A DNA stretch of 64,000 nt. It comes from Sulfurimonas sp. (GTDB taxonomy: Bacteria; Campylobacterota; Campylobacteria; Campylobacterales; Sulfurimonadaceae). The notes under the pieces were generated by a model that had not been told where the DNA came from, made no database searches, and saw only the letters and a list, made by a program, of their open reading frames with translations. Positions 36,038 through 45,025 of the stretch are shown here, piece by piece. A program made the position numbers and the translations under genes. The first letter of the stretch is position 1. Each line of letters begins with the position of its first letter. The stretch covers positions 156,738-220,737 of the forward strand of contig NZ_JAHYJB010000001.1 of NCBI RefSeq assembly GCF_019429335.1. The letters are read 5' to 3'.

Positions 36038-37048
36038 TTATTTTTGTGTTTCTATGTAGCTTTTTGGCAGATTGGTTAAATGTTGCGGCCAGACTGCATG
36101 TTGTCCAAGGGGAATGTAAGCAACCCCCGGCAGTCCTGTCTTGACTTTTTCCATATGCTCTTTTAAAAGGTTGTAGTCTATGGTAACTTTTACCCTAAAC
36201 ATAAGCTTCTCCCTCTCTTCCTTAGTCTCTATCTGTTTTGGCGTAAACTGCGCTTTTGGCGATATAAAGGTAACTTTTGCCGGTATTGCGATATCTGGTA
36301 GCGCATCTAGGACTATTCTTGCCTCAGTGCCGTAATCTATCTCCCCGATTTGAGAAGTGGGAAGAAATATAGTCATGTAAGTATCCAGCAAATCAAGAAG
36401 TACAAGAACGTTTTGACCGCTTCCGACTACCTCTCCGTTTTGTGCAAGCTTGTAGAGGATACGCCCCTCTGCGGGAGCATAAAGGGAGCTGTCATCTATA
36501 TTTACTTTAATAGCATCAGCCTGAGCCGCCGCAGAAGCTATGGAAGCCTCCATTCGAGCGATATCGGCTTCAGCAGCCTTGAGGAGCGCTTTTGCAGACT
36601 TGTACAAGGACTCTTCCTGCTGAAAACTAAGAAGAGAGATGGCATTTTTTTTATATAGAGTCTCTGCTCTTAAAAAGTTCTCTTTTGCAAGGGAGAGGAG
36701 GCTTTTTGTTTGCTCCAGCAGTGCCAAAGCGTGATTTTTACCCTCTTTTGCCTCTCTTATCTGCGCCTGCGCCAAGCGCAGTTTTGCCTCTAGCTCATCT
36801 GTGTCAAGCTTTGCGAGAAGTTGCCCTTTTTTAACTATATTGCCCTCATTTACATAGACTTCGATTAGTCGTCCCGAAATCTTTGTAGCTATATGTATCT
36901 GAGTAGACTCTATTCTGCCGTTTCCAAAAGCAAAATCTTTAAGTACTGTATCTTTACTCTTCTGTTCATCTAAATATTTGTACATGTAAAGAGTTGCAAT
37001 AACTGCAACTAAAATAAAAAGAGTAATTTTTAAAATTTTTCCAAACAT
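36038..37048 (-). CDS. HlyD/EmrA-type membrane fusion protein (YhiI-like)
   Basis: Periplasmic adaptor of about 336 aa. It has an N-terminal membrane anchor (ILKITLFILVAVIATLYMY), a lipoyl half (IHIATKISGRLIEVYVNEGNIVKKGQLLAKLD), a coiled-coil hairpin (residues ~90-185, Ala/Lys/Glu rich), the second lipoyl half (LYAPAEGRILYKLAQNGEVV) and a beta-barrel domain. I prefer the ATG at 37048 over the TTG two codons earlier. First gene of the exporter operon; no outer-membrane TolC gene is adjacent. Confidence 0.88.
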   Translation of the reverse strand: MFGKILKITLFILVAVIATLYMYKYLDEQKSKDTVLKDFAFGNGRIESTQIHIATKISGRLIEVYVNEGNIVKKGQLLAKLDTDELEAKLRLAQAQIREAKEGKNHALALLEQTKSLLSLAKENFLRAETLYKKNAISLLSFQQEESLYKSAKALLKAAEADIARMEASIASAAAQADAIKVNIDDSSLYAPAEGRILYKLAQNGEVVGSGQNVLVLLDLLDTYMTIFLPTSQIGEIDYGTEARIVLDALPDIAIPAKVTFISPKAQFTPKQIETKEEREKLMFRVKVTIDYNLLKEHMEKVKTGLPGVAYIPLGQHAVWPQHLTNLPKSYIETQK

Positions 37049-37103
37049 ATCCAACTCTTATATAAAAATATCTAACCAATACTATCATATTAAAATTTAA
37101 ATG

Positions 37104-37922
37104 CTATTTCAGCTCCGCAATCGTATCACCGTATTTGACATGCTGACCTGCGCACACATGAACATCAAGCATATCTTTCTCAGCCAAGATAACTATAGTA
37201 GAGCCCATCTCAAAACAGCCAAAATCATCTCCCTTGTTTAAATAGACGTTATCGTAACTGTATGCGCTGCTGTTTATCGCATCTGCGTTTGTTTTTATCT
37301 TCGGTTCAAAAGAGACCTGCATAACTCCAACATTCAGAGCACTCACCAGCACCATGCAGAATCTTTTTTTAGCCGTTGTTTCACAAAGCAGAACTACTCT
37401 CTCATTTTCAACAAAAAGATTTACTCTTTTTTGCAGCGATGGAATATTTACGGGGTAAAACTTTCCTGGAATATGTACGGCTTTTAGCACCTTTAAATTT
37501 GTAGGCATATGGTATCTGTGATAATCTTTTGGAGAGAGATAGAAGTTTATAAAAGCGCCATTTTCAACTATCTCTTTCTCTTCCTTGCTAAAGTTCTCTC
37601 CCAAAAGCTCATCAGAGCTATACTTCATCCCTTTTATCTGAAAGGCATAACGGCTTTCTATTGCTCCGCACTCCGTAATAAATGAGTCACACGGCGATAT
37701 AAAATCTTTGCTATCCAGCGAATACGCCCTATCCTCTTTTAGTTTTCTAGTAAAGAGCGCGTTTAGCGTATGGTATGTTTGCGGTGCATGAAACTCGCTC
37801 ATATCCAGTCCCATGATTTTTATATAGGCGCTGTTTATGAAATTTTGAACCGGTTTAGCAAACTCTCTGCTTGCAAATTTTCCAAAAACTTGCGAAATTG
37901 CTGATGTTATGTGTCTACCCAT
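37104..37922 (-). CDS. psd: Phosphatidylserine decarboxylase
   Basis: Membrane-associated enzyme making phosphatidylethanolamine. The 272-aa proenzyme has the self-cleavage motif as FEMGSTIVIL (LGST type) near the C-terminus, giving the pyruvoyl group on the serine. Also NFYLSPKDYHRYHMPTN with the conserved histidines and SPCDSFITECG. It overlaps truD by 8 nt and ends the run thiL-truD-psd. Confidence 0.94.
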   Translation of the reverse strand: MGRHITSAISQVFGKFASREFAKPVQNFINSAYIKIMGLDMSEFHAPQTYHTLNALFTRKLKEDRAYSLDSKDFISPCDSFITECGAIESRYAFQIKGMKYSSDELLGENFSKEEKEIVENGAFINFYLSPKDYHRYHMPTNLKVLKAVHIPGKFYPVNIPSLQKRVNLFVENERVVLLCETTAKKRFCMVLVSALNVGVMQVSFEPKIKTNADAINSSAYSYDNVYLNKGDDFGCFEMGSTIVILAEKDMLDVHVCAGQHVKYGDTIAELK

Positions 37923-38991
37923 TTATTTTCCTCTTTGCTATCTCTTCGATTAAAACGGTTGCGTATGAACCCTTTGGAAGGTAGAAATTAAGCTCATACT
38001 GAGCCTCTTCGTCTTTGTATCTTCCGTCGATATCTTTTGGAAAAACCCAAGCATATCTTCTTGCGCCGTCTTCGTTTATCTCATCGTCAAAATCTTTTTC
38101 AATCTCTCTTGCTATTCCCGTTGCCAGCTTTACCTTTTTGCCACATAATAAGCCAGTTGCTGAGATATCTCTTTCATTAAATCTTGCAAAATCATTCTCC
38201 TCGCCGCAAAACTCAAAAAGTCTTCCGTGAGGATAGTGCTCCATTATGTCACCGCTTATAAGTTTAAAAGGATGCTTCTGTGCTTTCATTTTAAGAAGCT
38301 CCTCTTGGGGCATATTTAAAAGAGGTTCAAGCTCTTCTGCTCCAAAATTTTGCACCAGAGTGTTTATCTCAAGCCTTCTGCTGAGCCATAAATTAAAAAG
38401 ATGGCTCTGATATGCGTTTATTAGGAGCTGTTTAACCTTTGGATTGCGCTCTTTTTTCTCGCCTTTTGCGATTTTCTCACCGTCAATATGGTTATTGCCG
38501 TCAGTTCCAAAACGCTGATATCCGAAATAGTTTGGCATACCATATGCAGATATGCTCTTAAGAGCTTCATCAATCTTTCTTCCTGAAGTAGGATTTACTT
38601 TTTTGAGTTTTATATAGAACTTGTTGCCGCTTAAGTGCCCTATTCTAATCTTGTTATTGTGGTATGTCTTGGATAAGATTTTAACATCCTCTTGTTCAAA
38701 CGCATCCATTTGCGCTTCATACTTTTTATGCAAAGAGATATACTGCTTTGTCATGGCATGCTTGTCTTTTAGCCCTGCATAGCCTATCTCTTTGTTCTTG
38801 ATTCCAAGATATTTAGCTATCATCGAAACAAGCTCAAGAGTGGAGATGCCCTTTTTTCTCACAAAAAGTATAAGATGCTCACCCTCACCGCAAAACTCAT
38901 AAAGAGGTACCTCTTCTACAACGAAATCTCGTGGTGTCTGCCTAAAATGAAAATCTATACTTGAGTGGCTTAGCGAATAAAATCTATCCAT
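37915..38991 (-). CDS. truD: tRNA pseudouridine(13) synthase
   Basis: Converts U13 in tRNA-Glu to pseudouridine. The product from the ATG at 38991 (MDRFYSLSHSS) is 358 aa; AGGA lies five bases upstream, so the ORF-track start 12 codons earlier is rejected. Catalytic aspartate is in YAGLKDKHAMTKQYISL, and the family motif AYGMPNYFGYQRFGTDGNN is present. The TRUD insertion domain follows. It is between thiL and psd on the same strand. Confidence 0.93.
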   Translation of the reverse strand: MDRFYSLSHSSIDFHFRQTPRDFVVEEVPLYEFCGEGEHLILFVRKKGISTLELVSMIAKYLGIKNKEIGYAGLKDKHAMTKQYISLHKKYEAQMDAFEQEDVKILSKTYHNNKIRIGHLSGNKFYIKLKKVNPTSGRKIDEALKSISAYGMPNYFGYQRFGTDGNNHIDGEKIAKGEKKERNPKVKQLLINAYQSHLFNLWLSRRLEINTLVQNFGAEELEPLLNMPQEELLKMKAQKHPFKLISGDIMEHYPHGRLFEFCGEENDFARFNERDISATGLLCGKKVKLATGIAREIEKDFDDEINEDGARRYAWVFPKDIDGRYKDEEAQYELNFYLPKGSYATVLIEEIAKRKING

Positions 38992-39005
38992 GTGAATCCT
39001 GTTTG

Positions 39006-39824
39006 TTAAAAGTGGTGCGATTTGCACCCGTTTTTATAATTTTTTCTTACGCATTTTCCAATAATGGTTATCGGCGTTCTGCTCTTTGCCGCATGTCTTA
39101 GAAGAGCCTTTTTGTCTCTTGGGTCAAAACCAAAGAGCATCTCATACTCCTCTCCGCTGCAACCTACTCTTTTTGGGATACGGCTTTTAAACTTAAATCC
39201 AAGCCTATTTGTGGATGAGAGCTTCTCTAAGTCACTAAATAGACCGTCGGATATGTCCATACCGCAACTGAGATAACGCGAACTTGTAGAAACAAATTTG
39301 TCTCTTAGCTCTATATTTACGAACTTTGATTTTTTATGTATCTTGCCCAAATTCATCAGCTTCTTAAGCTCTTTTGAGCTTCTGCCGAGCTTGCCGCTAT
39401 ATGCTACCAGATGACCAATTCTAAGCCCTTTTCTCATCAGCGGCTTGGTAGTTTCAGAGATAACAGTAACGGTAATATCGAGCTTGATATTGCTGATTGT
39501 ATCTCCGCCGATTATTTTAATGCCGTATTTAGCGGCAGTCTCCTGAAATCCGCACGCCAACTCTCTCATTTGGGCTTTTGTAATATTTTTTGGCATTGCA
39601 ACGCTAAGAAGCGCATATTTCGGAACTGCATTCATAGCAAACGCATCCGATATATTTACAATCATCGCTTTTGATGCTATCTGGTAATGACTCATCCACT
39701 CTTTCTTAAAATGGACATTCTCAAAAAAAGCATCTTTTGAGTAGACAGTATTATCTACTAAAGCTCCGTCATCACCGACGTGAGCATCTTTAAATTGCGA
39801 TATAAAATAATTTTCTAAATTCAA
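39006..39824 (-). CDS. thiL: Thiamine-monophosphate kinase
   Basis: Phosphorylates thiamine monophosphate to the active diphosphate. The 272-aa PurM-type kinase has GDDGALVDNTVYSKDAF, the Mg-binding MIVNISDAFAMNAVPKYALLSVAMP, GGDTIS and CGMDISDGLFSDLEKLS. It is somewhat shorter than the usual ~310-330 aa, with a compact C-terminal domain. The start is TTG with GAGAAG upstream. First gene of the thiL-truD-psd run. Confidence 0.88.
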   Translation of the reverse strand: MNLENYFISQFKDAHVGDDGALVDNTVYSKDAFFENVHFKKEWMSHYQIASKAMIVNISDAFAMNAVPKYALLSVAMPKNITKAQMRELACGFQETAAKYGIKIIGGDTISNIKLDITVTVISETTKPLMRKGLRIGHLVAYSGKLGRSSKELKKLMNLGKIHKKSKFVNIELRDKFVSTSSRYLSCGMDISDGLFSDLEKLSSTNRLGFKFKSRIPKRVGCSGEEYEMLFGFDPRDKKALLRHAAKSRTPITIIGKCVRKNYKNGCKSHHF

Positions 39825-39912
39825 TAAAACTTCTCAAAATGCCTTAAGTTACTATTAAAGCCAATATATATAAAATGATGGGCTATTATACCATCTATAT
39901 CAGGAAACTATT

Positions 39913-41112
39913 ATGAAAAACTCCATTAAAGCTATCTTTAAAAATCTATCTATGTTTCTTATTGCCGCTGCAGTTTTTACAGCATTTGGAGTGTTGGCTG
40001 CCCTTGATCACAGCAGCTCGTATACAAAAATAGACAATCTAGAGAGCCAAAAAAAAATTGTTTCAGAAATCATAAATCTGCCGACTGACAATCTTGAGCT
40101 CTCTCTTATAAAACTAAACGGAAAAACAACACAGCTTCAATATGACACAGACAAACTAAGAAGCCTCTATGAATACAGCTTTACAGAGAGGTTTATACTT
40201 TTAAACTCAAAAGAGTATCTTGATGACCTAAGCATACTCTACTCTCTGATTAGAAAATTCAATCTCAGTGCTAATGAGTACTATAATGATAAAAGAGGAG
40301 ATATAGAGTTAAAACAGAGCGAACTGAAACAAAATGCGGAGGTTATCAAGGAACATCTAAACTATATTATATTTAAAGCAATAAGCTACGATAAAGCCAA
40401 GTTCAATATTCATAAAAATGTGACCTATTTTGCTTTCATCACTATACTGCTGGCGGCTCTTTGGTACAGAAAACAGCTTGATCTGATCTATAAAGATTTG
40501 GAATTTTTAAACAATCCAAATCTAACCCAGTATGATACATTTTCGCATGAGGCAGACTCAATCTCGCTAAGAATGAAAAGAAAGCCGGTTGTTTTTGAAA
40601 ACCCTGCCATGCTTGATGCCGTAACCGGAATCAATAACTTAAAAGGCATGATGAACTCATACGCCGAAAAAAAAGGGATGAAAGAGAACAACTTCACATC
40701 CGTAACGGTCTTTGAGGTTGATAACTTCTCAAAAACCAACAAGGTCTACTCTCAAGAGCTGGCTCAAAGCATACTAAAGAAGATTGCATTCTCAATGTCT
40801 CTCTATCAGCAGACTGCTGACGTTATAGCTAGAACGGACTATAATCAATTTACAATTATTCTCTCAAGACCTAGCAAAGAGCAATCATTCAAAGATGCAG
40901 AGGAGATTCGCAAAAGTATCTCTGAACTAAAAATAAACTCACCCGAACTTGGTGATATAGAGATAACACTCAGCGGCGGACATATAATAAAACCAAAGAA
41001 CATTACTCTTGAAGAGGCTATCAGACAGGCAAAAAAAGTTCTTCTTCATTCTCAAAAAACAGGTAAAAATAAAATCTCTCAAGTAAAAGATTTAGCTCAG
41101 AGCGAATTATAA
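39913..41112 (+). CDS. Membrane protein with degenerate GGDEF domain
   Basis: A 399-aa protein with two membrane helices (~13-32 and ~168-186) around a helical periplasmic sensor, then a GGDEF-like domain. The signature is degraded: where GGDEF is expected the sequence reads ARTDYNQFTIIL, so the glycines and the acidic pair needed for GTP binding and catalysis are lost. The rest of the fold (LDAVTGINNLKGMMNSYAEKKG, ITLSGGHIIKP, EEAIRQAKKVLLHSQKTGKN) is recognisable. It should not make c-di-GMP, but could bind nucleotide or act as a structural sensor. AGGAAA precedes the ATG. Confidence 0.8.
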   Translation: MKNSIKAIFKNLSMFLIAAAVFTAFGVLAALDHSSSYTKIDNLESQKKIVSEIINLPTDNLELSLIKLNGKTTQLQYDTDKLRSLYEYSFTERFILLNSKEYLDDLSILYSLIRKFNLSANEYYNDKRGDIELKQSELKQNAEVIKEHLNYIIFKAISYDKAKFNIHKNVTYFAFITILLAALWYRKQLDLIYKDLEFLNNPNLTQYDTFSHEADSISLRMKRKPVVFENPAMLDAVTGINNLKGMMNSYAEKKGMKENNFTSVTVFEVDNFSKTNKVYSQELAQSILKKIAFSMSLYQQTADVIARTDYNQFTIILSRPSKEQSFKDAEEIRKSISELKINSPELGDIEITLSGGHIIKPKNITLEEAIRQAKKVLLHSQKTGKNKISQVKDLAQSEL

Positions 41113-41198
41113 GAAAAAGATATCATTAGAGATGAGACATAACGTAACAATTCGTCTATATTAAACTCTTTTTTATCATTCACAAAGGCTAGAAATAG

Positions 41199-41204
41199 TA
41201 CAAT
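41199..41204 (+). promoter_or_regulatory. -10 box of the sdhAB operon
   Basis: TACAAT 34 nt before the sdhA ATG, preceded by an AT-rich tract. Confidence 0.45.
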
Positions 41205-41237
41205 CCGCCTTATTTTATTATTAACAAAGGAAAGCTA

Positions 41238-42950
41238 ATGGGTATTCCTATTTATACTTACGATGCAATTATTGTCGGTGCAGGCCTAGCAGGCTGTGCT
41301 GCTGCAAGAGAGCTGCAGGTTGCAGGGAAAAGAGTCGCAGTAATCACCAAACTTCATCCTCTAAGAAGCCATTCAGGGGCTGCACAAGGCGGTGTTAATG
41401 CTGCGTTTAGCGACAAAGACAGTGTTGAGCTTCATGAGTTCGATACAGTAAAAGGAAGTGACTATTTGGCTGACCAAGATGCAGTTGAATTTATGTGTAA
41501 AAATGCGCCCGAGACTATTCGTTGGGCTGAGAGAATGGGCGCTGCGTTCAGCAGAACCGCGGACGGCAAAATCGCTCAAAGACCCTTTGGCGGTCAGTCA
41601 TCACCTCGTGCATGTTATGCAAAAGATAGAACAGGCTTAACGCTTCTGCAAACCATGTATGAGCAGGCTTTCCGCGCAGGCGTAAAGTTTTGGGACGAGT
41701 GGTATGTATCTGATTTAATCTATAAAGACGGCAAAGTATCAGGCGTTGTTGCATTTAACATTAGAGATATGCAGATGGCGATCTTCAACTCGAAATCTGT
41801 TATGTTCGCAACGGGCGGATATGCAAGAAGTTATAAGATAAACTCAAACGCACATGCAAACACAGGCGATGGTCTATCAATAGTGGCTCGTCACGGTCTT
41901 CCTTTGGAGGATATGGAGTTTGTTCAGTTCCATCCATCAGGTCTTTCAGGAAACGGTGTTTTAATCTCTGAAGCAGCAAGGGGTGAAGGTGGTCGTCTAT
42001 TTAACTCTCTTGGCGAGAGATTTATGGAAAAATATGCTCCAAATGCGATGGAACTAGCTTCTAGAGATGTTGTAAGCCGCGCTATATTAAATGAAATCAG
42101 AGAGGGACGCGGTGTTGGACCCAGAAAAGATGCTGTTTACTTAGATGTAACCCACCTAGGAAAAGATTTGATTATGGAGAGATTGCCTGAACTTCGTGAT
42201 TTGGCTATCACATTCTTGGGTCTTGACATGATTAAAGAGCCTATTCTTATCTCTGCAACTGCTCACTACTCAATGGGCGGAATTCCTGTTAATATCGCAG
42301 GAAATGTTCGTAAAAACAACAATGAGTTTGTTGAGGGCTTTTATGCGGCCGGCGAGTGCTCATGCGTATCTGTTCACGGTGCAAACCGCCTCGGCGCAAA
42401 CTCTGTTCTTGAAGCGCTTCTATTTGGCCGTTTCGTAGGTAAAACAATGGTTGATGAGATAGATGGTATTACTCTTCGTCCTGCTACTGAAGCTGACGCA
42501 CAAAGAGCTATCAAAGAGATTGATTTCGTACTAAACAACAATGGAAGTGAAACTATTCCAAATCTAAGAGAAGAGCTCCAACAGTGTATGACTGCAAATG
42601 CAGGCGCTTTTAGAACAAAAGAGACTCTAGAGATTGCTGTTGCTAAAGTCAAAGAGCTTAGAGAGAGATTTAAAAATATCCGCATCAAAGACAAATCAAA
42701 AATATTCAACACAGATATGCAAGAAGCTATTGAATTCTCTCACATGGTTGACTACTCTGCATTTATAGTAGAGAGCGCTATTGCTAGATGCGAGAGTCGC
42801 GGTGCACACTACAGAGAAGATTTTGCAACTCGCGATGATGAGAACTTCCTAAAGCACACTATGGCATATATGGATAAAGACGGAAACATATCGCTTGACT
42901 ACATGCCTGTCGCACTTGGCAAGCATGAACTTAAAGCAAGAAATTACTAA
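41238..42950 (+). CDS. sdhA: Succinate dehydrogenase/fumarate reductase flavoprotein
   Basis: A 570-aa FAD subunit. It has the Rossmann start AIIVGAGLAGCAAARELQ, the covalent FAD histidine in HPLRSHSGAAQGGVNAAFSD, the active-site EAARGEGGRLFNSLGERFM, SATAHYSMGGI, and VHGANRLGANSVLEALLFGRF. Together with the two downstream genes it forms a type E complex like SdhABE/MfrABE of Campylobacterota. Unlike the methylmenaquinol:fumarate reductase MfrA of Wolinella and Campylobacter, as I know it, there is no twin-arginine signal peptide, so the active site should face the cytoplasm. AAGGAAA lies before the ATG. Confidence 0.93.
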   Translation: MGIPIYTYDAIIVGAGLAGCAAARELQVAGKRVAVITKLHPLRSHSGAAQGGVNAAFSDKDSVELHEFDTVKGSDYLADQDAVEFMCKNAPETIRWAERMGAAFSRTADGKIAQRPFGGQSSPRACYAKDRTGLTLLQTMYEQAFRAGVKFWDEWYVSDLIYKDGKVSGVVAFNIRDMQMAIFNSKSVMFATGGYARSYKINSNAHANTGDGLSIVARHGLPLEDMEFVQFHPSGLSGNGVLISEAARGEGGRLFNSLGERFMEKYAPNAMELASRDVVSRAILNEIREGRGVGPRKDAVYLDVTHLGKDLIMERLPELRDLAITFLGLDMIKEPILISATAHYSMGGIPVNIAGNVRKNNNEFVEGFYAAGECSCVSVHGANRLGANSVLEALLFGRFVGKTMVDEIDGITLRPATEADAQRAIKEIDFVLNNNGSETIPNLREELQQCMTANAGAFRTKETLEIAVAKVKELRERFKNIRIKDKSKIFNTDMQEAIEFSHMVDYSAFIVESAIARCESRGAHYREDFATRDDENFLKHTMAYMDKDGNISLDYMPVALGKHELKARNY

Positions 42951-42959
42951 GGAGCACTT

Positions 42960-43937
42960 ATGAGTAAAAATGCAATCAGTACACAAAAAGTAAACTTCAA
43001 AGTATTTCGCTTCAATTCCAATGAAGACTATCTGCCATACTATGAAAACTACACTATGGATGTCACAAGCGAAGAGGTTGTTTTAGATATTTTAAACAGA
43101 ATCAAATGGGATTACGACGGTAGTTTTTCATACCGCAGAAGCTGCCGCCACGGTATCTGTGGAGCATGTGCCATAAAAGTAAACGGACGCTCAACTCTTG
43201 CATGTAAAGAGAGTATGACGACTATGATAGAGTATTTTGGAAACGATATCACTCTTGAGCCGCTAAGCACAAAAAGAGCTGTCAAAGATATGATTATCGA
43301 CAAGGCTGACTTCTGGGAGAAACATGCTGCGGTTACTCCGTATCTTGTTGCTGATATAGATGAGTGCCCGTCTAGCGAAAATCTTGTATCTCCTCATGAT
43401 GCAGAAGAGCTAAACGAAGCAGATTTATGTATCCAGTGCGGTGCGTGTCACTACGCTTGTCCTGTGGTTGAGGTAAACAGCGACTTCTTCGGTCCTGCGG
43501 CTTTTGCTGCGGCTTACCGTTTTGAAGCAGATGTTCGTGACAGTGACACAGAGAGACTTGCAAATGTAAACGAAGAGAAACAGGGCGTTTGGGACTGTGC
43601 TAAATGTTTTGAGTGTGCAGAAGTTTGTCCAAAAGAGATTAACCCGATTGAGAAGATTACAAAACTTCACCAGATGACATTTAAAAAAGGTGTTGCAAAG
43701 AACAATGTTGCAACTCGCCATGCAGTTGGTTTCTTTCACTCAATCAAAAGACACGGTCTGCTCGATGAGGGCGGTTTGGTGCTCTACTCTGAGGGTCCAT
43801 CTATTGTAAAACATATTCCTGTTGCACTTCAAATGTTTAGAAAAGGCAAAATAATCATGCCTTGGAATATGCCAAAATCGGATAAGCTTGATGAAATTAA
43901 AAAGCTTATAAAATCATCATCAACTGTTAAGTTCTAG
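42960..43937 (+). CDS. sdhB: Succinate dehydrogenase/fumarate reductase iron-sulfur subunit
   Basis: A 325-aa electron-transfer subunit. The plant-type [2Fe-2S] ligands are SCRHGICGACAIKVNGRSTLAC. The C-terminal ferredoxin-like domain has CIQCGACHYACPV and CAKCFECAEVCPKEINP, the ligands for the [4Fe-4S] and third cluster. An extended C-terminus (~70 residues beyond the last cluster) is typical of the type E enzymes. It lies 9 nt after sdhA. Confidence 0.93.
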   Translation: MSKNAISTQKVNFKVFRFNSNEDYLPYYENYTMDVTSEEVVLDILNRIKWDYDGSFSYRRSCRHGICGACAIKVNGRSTLACKESMTTMIEYFGNDITLEPLSTKRAVKDMIIDKADFWEKHAAVTPYLVADIDECPSSENLVSPHDAEELNEADLCIQCGACHYACPVVEVNSDFFGPAAFAAAYRFEADVRDSDTERLANVNEEKQGVWDCAKCFECAEVCPKEINPIEKITKLHQMTFKKGVAKNNVATRHAVGFFHSIKRHGLLDEGGLVLYSEGPSIVKHIPVALQMFRKGKIIMPWNMPKSDKLDEIKKLIKSSSTVKF

Positions 43938-43947
43938 GAGTAGTTAT

Positions 43948-44829
43948 ATGAAAAAATTAAAATACGCACTTTTTACAGGATGTACAGCAAAACAGAGTAC
44001 TCCTGAGCAGATGATGTCAACTCTGGCTGTTGCTAAAAAACTAAATATTGAGCTGGTAGAACTAACTGAAGCTTCTTGCTGCGGAGCTTCTCACTTGCAA
44101 GATTATGATGATTTTTTATCGCTTGTATTAAACGCTAGAAATATAGCTTATGCTGAAAAACACGGTCTTACAATGGTTACAATCTGTAATACATGTCAAT
44201 TAAATACGGCTATGACAAAACATAGACTGGATAAAAATCCAGAGCTAAAAGCAAGAGTAAACGAGAAGCTTGCAGAGGTTGGTTTAGAGTACAAAGGTAC
44301 ATCAAACATTATCCACTTCTTGTATGCTATCATCGATGATTTTGGACTAGACAAAATCAAAGAGATGGTTGTAAGACCTCTAAGAGAGTTCAACATCGCT
44401 CCGTTTTACGGCTGTCACAACATCCGCCCTTCTGAGCTTCATGATGAGTCTCATAAACAAAAAGAGAATCCTTACAACCCTACTTCGCTAGATGACCTTA
44501 TCATCGCATGCGGCGGTATGAATGTTGATTATGAAGAGAAGAACAAGTGCTGCGGTTTCCACGTTGAACTTCAGGCTCCACATACTGCAGCTGTTCTTAC
44601 GGGAAATGCGATTGCAGGTGCAACCGACCAAAATGCAGATATGATGGTAACACCTTGCCCTCTTTGTCACCTAAAACTAGACACACAGACAAAACATGCT
44701 TCTGAAGCGATAGGCAGAGAAGTTTCACTTCCTGTTCTTCATATGCAGCAGATGGTAGGTCTGGCACTTGGATGCAGCCCTGCAGAACTTGGCCTAAAAC
44801 ACCACATTACAGATGTAAACTTCATCTAA
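43948..44829 (+). CDS. CCG-domain membrane-anchor subunit (SdhE/MfrE, HdrB-like)
   Basis: A 293-aa protein with two cysteine-rich CCG domains: YALFTGCTAKQ ... ELTEASCCGASHL and FYGCHN ... KNKCCGFH, plus TPCPLCHLKLD. This domain, shared with HdrB and GlpC, binds an unusual iron-sulfur cluster and here replaces the transmembrane haem subunits. It attaches the dehydrogenase to the membrane by an amphipathic contact and passes electrons to or from menaquinone. Third gene of the operon, 10 nt after sdhB, followed by a terminator. Confidence 0.9.
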   Translation: MKKLKYALFTGCTAKQSTPEQMMSTLAVAKKLNIELVELTEASCCGASHLQDYDDFLSLVLNARNIAYAEKHGLTMVTICNTCQLNTAMTKHRLDKNPELKARVNEKLAEVGLEYKGTSNIIHFLYAIIDDFGLDKIKEMVVRPLREFNIAPFYGCHNIRPSELHDESHKQKENPYNPTSLDDLIIACGGMNVDYEEKNKCCGFHVELQAPHTAAVLTGNAIAGATDQNADMMVTPCPLCHLKLDTQTKHASEAIGREVSLPVLHMQQMVGLALGCSPAELGLKHHITDVNFI

Positions 44830-44866
44830 AACAAAAGACAGAGAGATCTCCTCTTTGTTTTTTAAA
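44830..44866 (+). terminator. Terminator of the sdh operon
   Basis: AACAAAAGACAGAG pairs with CTCCTCTTTGTT (small bulges) right after the stop codon and is followed by a run of six T residues. Confidence 0.7.
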
Positions 44867-44965
44867 CTTTTTAACTCTTACCCGCCAATTCCCAGACCGC
44901 AACAAAACGAGCAGAATCCATCAAGGTTATCAATAAGCAAGATTTTAAAAATGGAAATATTACTG

Positions 44966-44971
44966 TACAAT
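44966..44971 (+). promoter_or_regulatory. -10 box of the first DUF3185 gene
   Basis: TACAAT about 55 nt upstream of the ATG at 45026; the same hexamer lies before the second DUF3185 gene. Confidence 0.4.
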
Positions 44972-45025
44972 AAGTTTATCTGCAATGCTACAACATTTCA
45001 GCTATTTCAAATTCAGGAGTCCAAT

